From Flavobacterium sp. CBA20B-1 (GTDB lineage Bacteria; Bacteroidota; Bacteroidia; Flavobacteriales; Flavobacteriaceae), in assembly GCF_028473145.1 (NCBI RefSeq), contig NZ_CP092370.1:558001-622000 (forward strand): DNA of 64,000 nucleotides. Reading direction: 5' to 3'. Positions within the stretch are counted from its first letter, which is position 1; each line of letters begins with the position of its first letter. This document shows positions 36,022-44,754 of the stretch, piece by piece. The notes beneath the pieces were generated by a model. It saw nothing but the letters and a program-made list of their open reading frames with translations. It made no database searches and was not told the origin of the DNA. The translations under genes were made by a program, and so were the position numbers.

Positions 36022-36755
36022 AAGTATATATTTTAGAAGACGAAAGCCATATTTTACAATACATCATTTCTTTGGTAGATGAAATTCCGTATTTGCAACT
36101 TGTGGGATATTCACCTAATATCGCCAAAGCAAAAATGGAGATTCCTGACTTGCAACCCGATATAATATTGTCAGATATTCAGTTAGAAGACGGCAACAGT
36201 CTTTCAATGTTTGCAGAAATCCAAACAGATGCACAGATTATATTCATTACAGCCTACGACCAATATGCCATTCAAGCTTTAAACTTAGGCGCCTTAGCGT
36301 ATTTGCTCAAACCTTTAGATACGGATGCTTTTAGGACAAGCATTGACAAGTGTTACCAAAAAACTGAAAATAGTGGTTTGCATCAACAGCAAGTAAATTT
36401 GGCACTACAGCATTTATCAGGACAGCAATTTCCCAAAAAAATTGCTTTACGAAGTGCCGATGTTATAGAAATTGTAAATATTGAAGACATCATTTATTGC
36501 AAAGGAGACAAAGGTTATACCACTTTCTATTTACAAGACAACAGCAAAATACTGGTAAGTAAAGTTTTAAAAGAATTTGAAAACATCTTACCAAGTCAAC
36601 ACTTTGTACGTTGTCATCAATCGTATTTAATCCATACCACATTTCTCAAAAAGTATTACAAAGACGGACAAGTTGAAATGAGCAACGGTGACATTATCCC
36701 AGTTTCGCAAAGAAAAAGAGCAGAATTGCTACAACTTATTGATACTCTTTTTTAA
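36018..36755 (+). CDS. LytTR-family response regulator
   Basis: A 245-residue regulator. The receiver domain (1-120) has acidic residues LEDES near the N-terminus, the phosphoacceptor Asp53 in ILSDIQLEDG, Thr/Tyr switch residues in IIFITAYDQ and Lys in LLKPLD. The LytTR DNA-binding domain occupies about 140-243, with ALRSADVIEIVNIEDIIYC and FVRCHQSYLIHT. It is the partner of the preceding kinase. LytTR proteins bind direct repeats upstream of targets; I could not single out a convincing pair here. A gap of 125 bases follows before the next gene. Confidence 0.92.
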   Translation: MKVYILEDESHILQYIISLVDEIPYLQLVGYSPNIAKAKMEIPDLQPDIILSDIQLEDGNSLSMFAEIQTDAQIIFITAYDQYAIQALNLGALAYLLKPLDTDAFRTSIDKCYQKTENSGLHQQQVNLALQHLSGQQFPKKIALRSADVIEIVNIEDIIYCKGDKGYTTFYLQDNSKILVSKVLKEFENILPSQHFVRCHQSYLIHTTFLKKYYKDGQVEMSNGDIIPVSQRKRAELLQLIDTLF

Positions 36756-36844
36756 TCCATTTTTAAATATTGATTTTCAAGCGGCGAATATTTAAGTAGA
36801 ACGCCCAAATATCAAAAGAGTGAAATTTTGACCTTTTCATTAGG

Positions 36845-36852
36845 TACATTTG
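36845..36852 (+). promoter_or_regulatory. Possible -7 box before the 36881 gene
   Basis: TACATTTG matches TAnnTTTG, 28 bases before the ATG. The only upstream TTTG (36827-36830) is 14 bases away, shorter than usual, so an activator may be needed. The 125-base gap downstream of the LytTR gene is a natural place for a regulated promoter. Confidence 0.35.
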
Positions 36853-36880
36853 GTTTACAATATTTGAAAAACAGACCTAA

Positions 36881-37459
36881 ATGAAAAAAAGCAGAATATT
36901 CATTGCTATAGGAATTTTTCTATTGGTGACCATTGCAGGGATTTTTTGGGTGTATAATAAGCTAAGCAACATCCAAGAAAACCGTGAATTGTCCGCTCAA
37001 ATTCCATCTACTTTAACCGGTTTTTTTGCATCTAAAAACATTGAAGACTATCCTTATGAACCCCAACAAGTCAATTGGAATGGACGATATATGTTGTTTG
37101 ATTGGGAAGGAAATTTGGTGTACAACAAAAAACGCAATGAAGCATTGAAAACCGATCAATATTTCCCAAATGGGGAAATCAATGGTTTGGTACTTGTAAA
37201 ACAAGAGACTAAAGATCTTGGGGTTTATGTAGAAGATGGAGAAGATCCCAACCATTCGTCAGAAAAAGCGTATCAACAGTATTTTGCCTTTTCTTTTTTG
37301 GATTTGGCAAGCGAAAAAGTAATAGCTAGAGATACCATTTGGGGCGAAGAACCCAAACAAAGCAAACGAGAGCATGAAGACCAGCACGGTATTTTACCCA
37401 CATCAGGAATCCCTAGTGAGGGAGATTTAATTAAGAAAATTCAAGAAAAAAATAATTAA
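36881..37459 (+). CDS. Membrane-anchored hypothetical protein
   Basis: A 192-residue protein with one N-terminal membrane helix (about 5-24, IFIAIGIFLLVTIAGIFWVY) and an extracytoplasmic remainder. The latter contains VNWNGRYMLFDWEGNLVYNK and a short C-terminal charged tail. I recognise no family. It follows the two-component genes and stands 12 bases before the DUF5713 gene, so it probably starts the next transcription unit. Confidence 0.6.
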   Translation: MKKSRIFIAIGIFLLVTIAGIFWVYNKLSNIQENRELSAQIPSTLTGFFASKNIEDYPYEPQQVNWNGRYMLFDWEGNLVYNKKRNEALKTDQYFPNGEINGLVLVKQETKDLGVYVEDGEDPNHSSEKAYQQYFAFSFLDLASEKVIARDTIWGEEPKQSKREHEDQHGILPTSGIPSEGDLIKKIQEKNN

Positions 37460-37471
37460 AATTTAAGTGAA

Positions 37472-37828
37472 ATGGAAATAAAACAAGTAAACTTAATTAA
37501 TGAGAAAATAAGAAATCATTCATTTTTAGCAGAAATGTATCAAGACACCTATTTCCCAACTAAATGTGTTGATAAAGGAAAAGAAATTCTACTTGAATTG
37601 TGTTTTAAGATTGAAATGGAGAAACCCCAAACCATAGAGGATTTATATCAATTGACACATCTTTACACAGATAAGTTCAATGATCTACAGGAAGATTTTG
37701 AAGAAAATGACAGTGAAATTGAAACGGCAGCAAGAGATTGTATAGGAATGGATTTTAGGTTTATCGCAGATTCTTATGGTTTTGCAGAAGCAGATACAGA
37801 AGAACTGATTGCTACTAGAGATTGGTAA
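37472..37828 (+). CDS. DUF5713 family protein
   Basis: A 118-residue soluble protein. The pattern HSFLAEMYQDTYFPTKCVDK, LYQLTHLYTDKFNDL, the SEIETAARDCIGMDF stretch and a C-terminal YGFAEADTEELIATRDW is that of DUF5713, a small helical, acidic family of unknown role that I associate with immunity-like gene clusters. No signal peptide is present, which makes it one of only four soluble products in the array. Confidence 0.8.
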   Translation: MEIKQVNLINEKIRNHSFLAEMYQDTYFPTKCVDKGKEILLELCFKIEMEKPQTIEDLYQLTHLYTDKFNDLQEDFEENDSEIETAARDCIGMDFRFIADSYGFAEADTEELIATRDW

Positions 37829-37883
37829 ACCTTGATGTTAAAAAAAATAATTTTAGCAAAGTAAACATTAAATATAGAAAAGA

Positions 37884-38357
37884 ATAAAAAAATACATTTT
37901 ATGCCTAACAATAGGCTTAACCATGGTTGTAAGTTGCACGCACAAGGGCGAACCCACAAAACAAGGCGAAATGCTAACTACAGAACAAATTAATGCCTTG
38001 GCAAATGACCAATCCATGAACGGGGAATTGGTGTCGGTTGAGGGATTTGCTTCTTTTTGTGGCTCTTTCTCAAGTGTAACAGGAGGAAAAAAAGGAAGAA
38101 TGACTATTTATTCAGACGGATTTTGCAAAGGAGGAAAACTAATGGATGCCGAAATTTTGTTTGCAGATAATAAAACACCATTAAGTGGTGAGGAAGAGCG
38201 GAATCAAGCTATCGTGGATAAAAATTTCTCCAACGAAACAATCAAATTCACAACCGATGATTACCAAGAAGTTTCTAATGGTAAGTTAAGGTTCAGCGGA
38301 ACAGTTGTTTATGACGGTAACAATTTTTATTTAGACAATGTAACCATCCATAAATAA
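37884..38357 (+). CDS. Lipoprotein with an apparent ATA start
   Basis: The first ATG (37923) yields MVVSCTHK, too short for export. Extending in frame upstream gives K-K-Y-I-L-C-L-T-I-G-L-T-M-V-V-S-C, a perfect lipoprotein signal, preceded by ATA at 37884-37886 exactly where ATG is expected; a stop codon lies two codons further up. So either ATA is used as start or the ATG was lost by one substitution and export is impaired. The mature part (about 140 residues) contains VEGFASFCGSFSSVTGG and LRFSGTVVYDGNNFYLDNV, of OB-fold-like appearance; the family is unknown. Confidence 0.55.
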   Translation: MKKYILCLTIGLTMVVSCTHKGEPTKQGEMLTTEQINALANDQSMNGELVSVEGFASFCGSFSSVTGGKKGRMTIYSDGFCKGGKLMDAEILFADNKTPLSGEEERNQAIVDKNFSNETIKFTTDDYQEVSNGKLRFSGTVVYDGNNFYLDNVTIHK

Positions 38358-38361
38358 TAAT

Positions 38362-38751
38362 ATGCAAAGTAAAGGAGCAAAAATTGGATTTATTGTTTTG
38401 GTAGTATTGGTTTTAGGAGGTGCCGTGTTTTTTATGTACGGACCAAACAGCGACAAAGCCAAGCAACAAACAGAAACAAAAGAACAATTAAAAAATTATG
38501 TACGTGCCGAAGCCGAAATTATTACAACCGAATCCAATGGACGAATAGGGAAAGGTGCTGATGTAATTTATACAGTACAATTTAAAGAAGAAAAATCACA
38601 AACTTTCAAAACTGTAAATTTTAGAGGACGTGAAGATGGTTGGTCAGATAATAATTACAAAAAAGGAGATAAAGTTGTCTTGTATTATGACCCTGATAAT
38701 CCAAATATTATAGAAAGTGAAATTAAATATGAAGAGGTGTTAAACTATTAA
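38362..38751 (+). CDS. DUF3592 domain-containing membrane protein
   Basis: A 129-residue protein with one N-terminal helix (about 8-27) followed by a beta-rich DUF3592 domain. The marks are ADVIYTVQFKEEKSQTFKTV and KKGDKVVLYYDPDNPNIIE, the typical 'G..V.V.YdP.nP' ending. DUF3592 proteins are small membrane proteins of unknown function. It starts 4 bases after the previous stop codon. Confidence 0.75.
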   Translation: MQSKGAKIGFIVLVVLVLGGAVFFMYGPNSDKAKQQTETKEQLKNYVRAEAEIITTESNGRIGKGADVIYTVQFKEEKSQTFKTVNFRGREDGWSDNNYKKGDKVVLYYDPDNPNIIESEIKYEEVLNY

Positions 38752-38762
38752 AATTAAATATA

Positions 38763-39374
38763 ATGAAAAAAACATTCGCCTTATTTGCTGCGGCAAGTAT
38801 TTTAACCCTGCAAAGTTGTGATTTACTCAATTCATCTGAAAAATACGACTTGGCACAACCCGAAAAAGTCACCGAATTAAAGTCAGAAATCGACAAAAAT
38901 ATCAAAACTGAGGATTTGGTGCATGCAATTAATTTTATTGTAAGTAGCCATGATGGATTTAGCAACGAACCCAACGTAGTAACCATAACACTGGGAAAAC
39001 CGGGAGAAGAAAAGAAAGTGGAAAGAGTAACCTTAGTCCTCTCACCTGAACTTAAAGTAGAGCGTGAAGATGATGAATACGTGGGTAAAGTACATTCTTT
39101 GCCTTATAGTGAGTTTGATTTGTCAAAAGTTCCGATGTATATTTCAGAAGCTGCCACCATGATTCCTGCCGAGGAGTATGAATATGCGGGTATTGGTGAT
39201 TATCGATTAAAAGTACAAGAAGAAGGATTTATAGAGCACCATATCGTGTTGCAAGTAACGCCTAAAACGGGTGCTACACAAATGAATGGTCGCCGTATAG
39301 AAACCACGTATTACGAAATCGATTACAAAACCGACAAAGACGGGAAGTTGAATATGCTAATCGAAGAAGAGTAA
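38763..39374 (+). CDS. Hypothetical lipoprotein
   Basis: A 203-residue lipoprotein with signal MKKTFALFAAASILTLQSC (lipobox LQSC, Cys19). The mature part alternates acidic helices and strands (VVTITLGKPGEEKKVERVTL, EEGFIEHHIVLQVTPKTGA, TTYYEIDYKTDKDGKLNML). No family is recognised. It stands 11 bases after the DUF3592 gene and is followed after one base by a small membrane protein. Confidence 0.6.
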   Translation: MKKTFALFAAASILTLQSCDLLNSSEKYDLAQPEKVTELKSEIDKNIKTEDLVHAINFIVSSHDGFSNEPNVVTITLGKPGEEKKVERVTLVLSPELKVEREDDEYVGKVHSLPYSEFDLSKVPMYISEAATMIPAEEYEYAGIGDYRLKVQEEGFIEHHIVLQVTPKTGATQMNGRRIETTYYEIDYKTDKDGKLNMLIEEE

Positions 39375-39375
39375 A

Positions 39376-39639
39376 ATGAAATTCCTATACAAACTTTTTT
39401 CGGCACTGGTGGTTTTGGCAACATTTGTCTATTTGGCTTATACCATGTTTTTCTTTGACGACTTGAGCGGAAGACAATTTTTCTTGGTCATTTTGATTGC
39501 TTCCTTTATGGTCGGAATTTTTGGAAAAACCGTCGCTGCCATTATCAGTTTGGTCATTGGATTACTCGCTGCCATTTTTGTATTGTGGAGTAAAGATGAA
39601 GATGAAAGCGAGAAAATCATACCCACCAAAAAATTGTAA
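39376..39639 (+). CDS. Small membrane protein
   Basis: An 87-residue hydrophobic protein with three membrane segments (about 5-23, 33-50, 54-72) and a charged C-terminus ending in Lys-Lys-Leu. No family is recognised. It follows the previous stop codon by a single base, which supports cotranscription and its reality despite its size. Confidence 0.55.
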   Translation: MKFLYKLFSALVVLATFVYLAYTMFFFDDLSGRQFFLVILIASFMVGIFGKTVAAIISLVIGLLAAIFVLWSKDEDESEKIIPTKKL

Positions 39640-39660
39640 ACCATTTAAAATAAATTATTT

Positions 39661-40347
39661 ATGTCACCAACAATTATCATCATGGTTGCTGCACTTTTTG
39701 TAGTATCGTTCATATATATGCGTTATATGATGAACAAGCAAAAGAACGCAGCACAAAAATATTCAGGAGATGATGCCTTGAATAAAACACCTGAAATGCA
39801 ACAAGAATTGATTGCAAAATATTTTTCATCTCTAGAGAAACAAATGCAAGGTGCGCCCATTGACGCTTTTACTGAATGTGCGCATATTACTACAGTAGGT
39901 AACAAAGTAGCTTCAGCTGCAGCCACGGCAGCCAAAACGGTTGCATGGGCAGCAGTAGGTGTAAAAGCAAAATATCAAGAAGCTGACCATGCCAGCTATT
40001 TGGTTTTGAGTGGCGATGAATTACATTATTTATTTTTTGAAGAAGGCGCGCCCAAAGAACATTTGATTTTTGACCAAACCAGATTGCTCAATGCGCGTGT
40101 TGGCACCATTACCAATGCAGAAAAAGTGACCCGTATGTCGGCCATTATGCAACAAAAACCAAACAAATTATCGATTGACATTGACGGAAAACCGGTCGAT
40201 ATTCTGTACTATAACGAGGTGAGACGGATGCCCGAAACAACCCTAGCATTTGAGAAAAACGCAATGGATACCCAAGCGAAATTTGGACTATTGGGGCGTT
40301 ACTTCAAAAAGAAATTCTTTGAAAAATATCCACACCTAAGCAACTAA
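39661..40347 (+). CDS. Membrane-anchored hypothetical protein
   Basis: A 228-residue protein with an N-terminal membrane helix (about 3-22, IIIMVAALFVVSFIYMRYMM) and a cytoplasmic-looking remainder. An Ala-rich stretch near 80-98 (VASAAATAAKTVAWAAVGVK) could be a second amphipathic segment. ADHASYLVLSGDELHYLFFE suggests a PH-like strand pair. No family is recognised. It is the last of the 36881-40347 group; a possible terminator follows. Confidence 0.55.
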   Translation: MSPTIIIMVAALFVVSFIYMRYMMNKQKNAAQKYSGDDALNKTPEMQQELIAKYFSSLEKQMQGAPIDAFTECAHITTVGNKVASAAATAAKTVAWAAVGVKAKYQEADHASYLVLSGDELHYLFFEEGAPKEHLIFDQTRLLNARVGTITNAEKVTRMSAIMQQKPNKLSIDIDGKPVDILYYNEVRRMPETTLAFEKNAMDTQAKFGLLGRYFKKKFFEKYPHLSN

Positions 40348-40365
40348 TCAACCTATGCCTATATA

Positions 40366-40404
40366 AAGCCTTTGTATTGTCTTATCATGCATAGGCTTTT
40401 CTTT
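40366..40404 (+). terminator. Possible terminator after the 39661 gene
   Basis: AAGCCT (40366-40371) and AGGCTT (40393-40398) pair across a 21-base loop, with an overlapping CCTATGC/GCATAGG pairing, followed by a T-rich run. The long loop makes this tentative. Confidence 0.4.
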
Positions 40405-40483
40405 TAAAGGGGTTTTGATAAATTTAAAATGTTATTAATGCTTAAAATTTAATATATTCAAACTAATAATTCACAACCCAAAA

Positions 40484-42559
40484 GTGATGAAATATAATAT
40501 ATACCTACTAACACTATTTGTATGTGTTTTTCTTGTTTCTTGTTCAGAAATGAATTTTGAAAAAGCTAAATCCAAAACGGAATATCTAGCCGAAATGGAA
40601 AGTCTTTCAGAAAGTTCCTTAAAAAACCAACTTCAAAAAGATGTGGATTTCATTCAAAATCAAGTAGATGAAGTAAGTGACCTTACCTTTTGTTTTACGA
40701 TGTCTTTTGGCTTTGGTAATGGCGAAATGAAGGAAGAAATAGACACGGCAGATTGGTTTCGTTTACCCAATGAAGATTCAATTCGATTGGATTTTCAACA
40801 TATAAAAGATGTGGTTTTCACGGTACAGAAATACCAACTTCCGCACTCAACTTTTGATTTTGAAACAAAGAATTATGACTATGATTTTTCCTATTTAGAA
40901 ACCAATGAATTGCAATATGAAATCAAAGAAATTTATGCCCAAAATAAAAGATTATCACCAATAAAAATTGGACTAGAACGAGCGGATAGCCTTTTGGTGA
41001 AAATTGACTATACGTTTCCCAAAAGTTTGGACACATTGGTTTTAAATAGGTCGGCAAAAGATTCGGTTTTATATCAAAAGCATCTCATCAAAATCGACAC
41101 CATCGGTGCAGAAAGAATTGGGCTGAAAATTCCGATGGAATTGTACGGTAAAATTAAAGGAGTACAAGGAGTCACTGAAAATGGCATCCCGGTCGATCAC
41201 AACAGCTACTCATCTTATCCTGTAATGGGCATAAATCCCGTCATCATTGAGGAATTAAATTCAACAAAAAACCTGATGATAAAAGCTATGAATGCCTCTG
41301 GAAAAGAAGAAATACTGAAAATACTGAAGGCAATATCAGAATCCAGTTTTCTTTATAAAAATAAAATTGAAGCTTATTTGAAGGATATAAATGATATGGG
41401 TCAGTTGAAGGACAAGGAGTTTGATGAAATGGTAAAGGGATATCGTGCATTTGAAAATAAACATGAAGATCTTCATTGGCCTCTTTATCAAACGGTTGAA
41501 ATTTCATATCCAAATGAAATCAATACATTCAACTTTTACCTTTCGGATTCTGAAGAAACACTTTCACTCAATACCATTGTAATTCAATATGAACCACTCG
41601 AAAAAGTTCAAGTTTTCTATGATCAAACAAAAGAAAAATACGGTTTAATGGATCAACATTCAAAAATCATCATTCCTGCTAATTATGAAAGGTTGTACGC
41701 AAAAGATAGTCTTTTTTACTATGAAATGCTAGAAGATGGTTCTGTGGGTTATTATTTGGATTTGAAAAACAAGAAACTAGAAAAACTTCCACAAGGTGTT
41801 GAATTCGTGAAAAATATAGATGAAAATTATGCTGTTTTCTCGGACAAAAATAAATACCAAGGGATATTGAAAAATAGAAAAGACGAAATTATTCCATATG
41901 CATATGATGGGATTGATTTGATAGGAAATATTTTTGTTTTGAATCGTTCCAAACGTGGACGAAGTTTTTATGAATTCCAAACAATTGATGGACAGAAAAT
42001 CGAAACTTCAGAAAAAATTACAGATGTTTCGTATTACGAAGGTAACCCAAATGTGGTAATCATTTCCCGAGATGGAAAATTTGGGTTGATTGACAAATCC
42101 GGAATGTTAAGCATACCGCTTAGCGAAGTTCCAATAGATATGGTGTCACCTGAAATGGTTGATTATAGTGTAGAAAAAGGCTATTATGAGCTACGTGGTC
42201 TTATGGATTTGAAAGGAAAAATACTTGTAACTCCAAAATATTTAGATTTAGGCTATCTTCAAGAGGGACGCATCGTTTTTTCGGTTCTTAAGGAAAACAG
42301 AAAACTTTTTGGTTATCTCAATTCACAGGGAAAGGAAATTTTGCAAGCAGTGTACACCCAAGCAACTGATTTTTATCAAGGAGCCGCTATGGTAGAAAAA
42401 GATGGAAATGTTTATTTGATCGATACTAACGGAAAGGTTCTTAAAAACATGCCTTCAAACCCAGAGGGTAATTATCTTGATATCAAAAATGATGGCACCA
42501 TTACTTTTTTTGAAATAAATGATCAATTTTACGATTACCAAGGAAATCTAATCCAATAA
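40484..42559 (+). CDS. WG-repeat lipoprotein
   Basis: A 691-residue lipoprotein (lipobox LVSC, Cys20). The N-terminal half (about 25-370) is unassigned, with alternating helices and strands. The C-terminal half holds WG-type repeats, seen as EKYGLMDQHSKIIIPANYE, KFGLIDKSGMLSIPL, LMDLKGKILVTPKYLDLGY and FGYLNSQGKEILQAVYTQA. WG repeats form beta structures in surface or secreted proteins, often of immunity type. A 136-base gap precedes it, and the next lipoprotein gene begins 4 bases after its stop. Confidence 0.75.
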   Translation: MMKYNIYLLTLFVCVFLVSCSEMNFEKAKSKTEYLAEMESLSESSLKNQLQKDVDFIQNQVDEVSDLTFCFTMSFGFGNGEMKEEIDTADWFRLPNEDSIRLDFQHIKDVVFTVQKYQLPHSTFDFETKNYDYDFSYLETNELQYEIKEIYAQNKRLSPIKIGLERADSLLVKIDYTFPKSLDTLVLNRSAKDSVLYQKHLIKIDTIGAERIGLKIPMELYGKIKGVQGVTENGIPVDHNSYSSYPVMGINPVIIEELNSTKNLMIKAMNASGKEEILKILKAISESSFLYKNKIEAYLKDINDMGQLKDKEFDEMVKGYRAFENKHEDLHWPLYQTVEISYPNEINTFNFYLSDSEETLSLNTIVIQYEPLEKVQVFYDQTKEKYGLMDQHSKIIIPANYERLYAKDSLFYYEMLEDGSVGYYLDLKNKKLEKLPQGVEFVKNIDENYAVFSDKNKYQGILKNRKDEIIPYAYDGIDLIGNIFVLNRSKRGRSFYEFQTIDGQKIETSEKITDVSYYEGNPNVVIISRDGKFGLIDKSGMLSIPLSEVPIDMVSPEMVDYSVEKGYYELRGLMDLKGKILVTPKYLDLGYLQEGRIVFSVLKENRKLFGYLNSQGKEILQAVYTQATDFYQGAAMVEKDGNVYLIDTNGKVLKNMPSNPEGNYLDIKNDGTITFFEINDQFYDYQGNLIQ

Positions 42560-42563
42560 TTTT

Positions 42564-43298
42564 ATGAAAATCAATCTATCAATAGGCACAGTTTTGTTTT
42601 TACTTTTATTGAATTCTTGTGCAGGAAATACAGAAGAATACGGTAAGAAACCACTGGATTTAGACCAATTTAATTTTGATTTAAACATTGAAAAATTCTT
42701 TCAAAATGAAGACATTTTTCGTGGAAATTCAGATTTCAATGTTAAAGTAGATGAAAAATGGATTTCAAGAGATTCAATCGACATGGGGTATATTAATTAT
42801 ACAACTATATCCATGAGCCAAGATCGTCCGTTGTCAAAATTTGCCGGAGTATCATTCGAAAGCCTTGGAATTATCACTGATTGGGAAGACGAAAAAGCCA
42901 TCATGGCGTATGCAAGTACAAGTTATGCTACACCCCAAAACATAACCAACATTTTGGATAAATTGATAATGGATTTTGGAAAACCAGAACTCCATCCAGA
43001 AGGGTTTAGAGGCGAAGGGGTAAACTTTAAATTCATCGAAAAATCAAAAATCATTACGTTTTCATTGTCCATCAACTATGCGCTTCCTGAACCCGAAAGG
43101 AGTTATGGCAACTCATATTATGATGCCCCATCTGAACCTGAACAACTCTACCTTACCGATGAAATTTATGCAGAAATGAAAGAAATTATGGCAGATGATG
43201 ATGAAATAAATTGCTATCTTTTCATCACAACGCCCAACTTTGATGCAGCATTACAAGCAGCCAATAGTTTTTCAGGAGATTTGACACATTATAAATAA
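42564..43298 (+). CDS. Hypothetical lipoprotein
   Basis: A 244-residue lipoprotein with signal MKINLSIGTVLFLLLLNSC (Cys19). The mature part has an acidic start (FNFDLNIEKFFQNEDIF) and SMSQDRPLSKFAGVSFESLG; NILDKLIMDFGKPELHPEGF recalls a two-helix sandwich. No family is recognised. It probably shares a transcript with the WG-repeat lipoprotein (gap 4) and the DUF1963 gene (gap 7), since no terminator lies between them. Confidence 0.6.
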   Translation: MKINLSIGTVLFLLLLNSCAGNTEEYGKKPLDLDQFNFDLNIEKFFQNEDIFRGNSDFNVKVDEKWISRDSIDMGYINYTTISMSQDRPLSKFAGVSFESLGIITDWEDEKAIMAYASTSYATPQNITNILDKLIMDFGKPELHPEGFRGEGVNFKFIEKSKIITFSLSINYALPEPERSYGNSYYDAPSEPEQLYLTDEIYAEMKEIMADDDEINCYLFITTPNFDAALQAANSFSGDLTHYK

Positions 43299-43305
43299 CA
43301 TTTAA

Positions 43306-44157
43306 ATGAATAAGACAGAATTAAAAGCGTTATTCAACAAAAATAACTTGCAGAGAATATGGACTATATTAGAACCTAATCTCAAAAATAGTATTCTAAT
43401 TTCACCTGTGATTACCGAGGATGAGAATATTGAAATTGGAAAATCAAAAATTGGTGGATGTCCAGATTTGCCAAATGTAACAAGCTGGTTTGAATATCAA
43501 CAAAAACCAATGTCTTTTTTGGCTCAAATAAACTTGAGTGAGGTTACTGAATTGGACCTTGATCAAAAATTACCAAAAAAAGGCATGCTATATTTCTTTT
43601 ACGATGCCGATCAAGAGGTATGGGGATTTGATCCAAAAGATAAAGAAGGGGCAAAAGTTTTCTTTTATGATGGTGATTTTTCTGCATTAGAGCGTAAACA
43701 GAAACCAAAAAACTTAGATGAATATTCGTTCTTTAATAGTTGTTCTTTAAGTTTTAAATCTACTATAGATATGTTAGATTATCAAAGTGATTTACTAGAT
43801 AATATGGTTTTGGAAGATGATGAAGAAACCAACTATGAAAATTTGATGGAAGAATTATATCAAGATGAAGTATTTAAACTTCTTGGCCATTCAAATAACG
43901 TGCAAGGTGGAATGGAGCTAGAATGCGAATTGGTAACAAATGGAATTAATTGCGGTAGTCCTGTAGGTTATCAAAGCTCAAAAAGTAAGGAATTAGAAAA
44001 AAATATTCAAGATTGGAATTTACTTTTCCAAATGGATAGTTCTGATGATGTGGGAACAATGTGGGGTGACTGTGGGCGCATCTATTTTTGGATTAAAGAT
44101 AACGATTTAGCAGTCAAAAACTTTGATAATGCTTGGGCAATTTTGCAATGTTATTAA
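43306..44157 (+). CDS. YwqG-like DUF1963 protein
   Basis: A 283-residue soluble protein of the YwqG/DUF1963 family. Marks are SKIGGCPDLPNVTSWFEYQQ, the PMSFLAQINLSEV element, KGMLYFFYDADQEVWGFDP and the closing WGDCGRIYFWIKDNDL with its Trp, Gly and acidic residues. The family occurs in predicted polymorphic-toxin immunity loci in firmicutes and others, though no activity is proven. A perfect T-tailed hairpin follows, so it ends a unit. Confidence 0.85.
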   Translation: MNKTELKALFNKNNLQRIWTILEPNLKNSILISPVITEDENIEIGKSKIGGCPDLPNVTSWFEYQQKPMSFLAQINLSEVTELDLDQKLPKKGMLYFFYDADQEVWGFDPKDKEGAKVFFYDGDFSALERKQKPKNLDEYSFFNSCSLSFKSTIDMLDYQSDLLDNMVLEDDEETNYENLMEELYQDEVFKLLGHSNNVQGGMELECELVTNGINCGSPVGYQSSKSKELEKNIQDWNLLFQMDSSDDVGTMWGDCGRIYFWIKDNDLAVKNFDNAWAILQCY

Positions 44158-44188
44158 GGGCAGAGTTCCTTTTTGAATTTCACCATTG

Positions 44189-44216
44189 AAAAATACTTCC
44201 ATTCAAGTATTTTTTT
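44189..44216 (+). terminator. Terminator after the DUF1963 gene
   Basis: AAAAATACTT (44189-44198) and AAGTATTTTT (44205-44214) form a perfect stem with a 6-base loop followed by T residues. Confidence 0.75.
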
Positions 44217-44287
44217 ACGCACAATTGCCAATTAAACACAAAGCCAAAACCTTAAATAAAATGTATTACAACATTAATCAAAAAAAA

Positions 44288-44725
44288 ATGAAAAAATTAT
44301 TACCAATTCTATTTTTACTATTGTCTGTAAATTTTATGGCACAAAATATAATAACTCAAGAGTATTATGAGGGCGTTATAAACAATGATATTAAAATTTC
44401 TATGTATCTAAAAACCTATGAAGATGGTTGCCCACGAACTGATATAATTGCCATTTATAAATATCAAAAAAGTGAAGAACACGATTGGATTTTATTACAT
44501 CCTACTTATCAAAAAAATAGTAAACAGTTAACATTAGTTGAAGACTTTAATACAGGTATTCTTTTATTGAACAAAGAAGCAAATGGCATGAATGGTTTGT
44601 GGATTTCTCCTGACGGAAAAAAACAGTTCAAAGTTCAACTCAATAAAATCAATGTAAATAATAAAGAAATTGAAAGGCTTGAAAACATACTAGAAGAGGT
44701 TTTTTATTATAGTTATGATTGCTAA
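44288..44725 (+). CDS. Small secreted hypothetical protein
   Basis: A 145-residue product starting at the ATG at 44288, which directly opens a signal peptide (MKKLLPILFLLLSVNFMAQ). The longer reading from 44186 adds 34 non-signal residues across the terminator and is rejected. The mature part, about 125 residues, is beta-rich (EYYEGVINNDIKISMYLKTY, DIIAIYKYQKSEEHDWILL) and resembles small periplasmic beta-sandwich proteins. No family is recognised. Confidence 0.6.
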   Translation: MKKLLPILFLLLSVNFMAQNIITQEYYEGVINNDIKISMYLKTYEDGCPRTDIIAIYKYQKSEEHDWILLHPTYQKNSKQLTLVEDFNTGILLLNKEANGMNGLWISPDGKKQFKVQLNKINVNNKEIERLENILEEVFYYSYDC

Positions 44726-44754
44726 ATAAAGTATAGAAAAATTACAATAAACAT

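Noticed and set aside
44186..44287. Upstream extension of the small secreted protein
   Set aside because: The extension crosses the T-tailed hairpin at 44189-44216 and would bury the signal peptide that begins at 44288.
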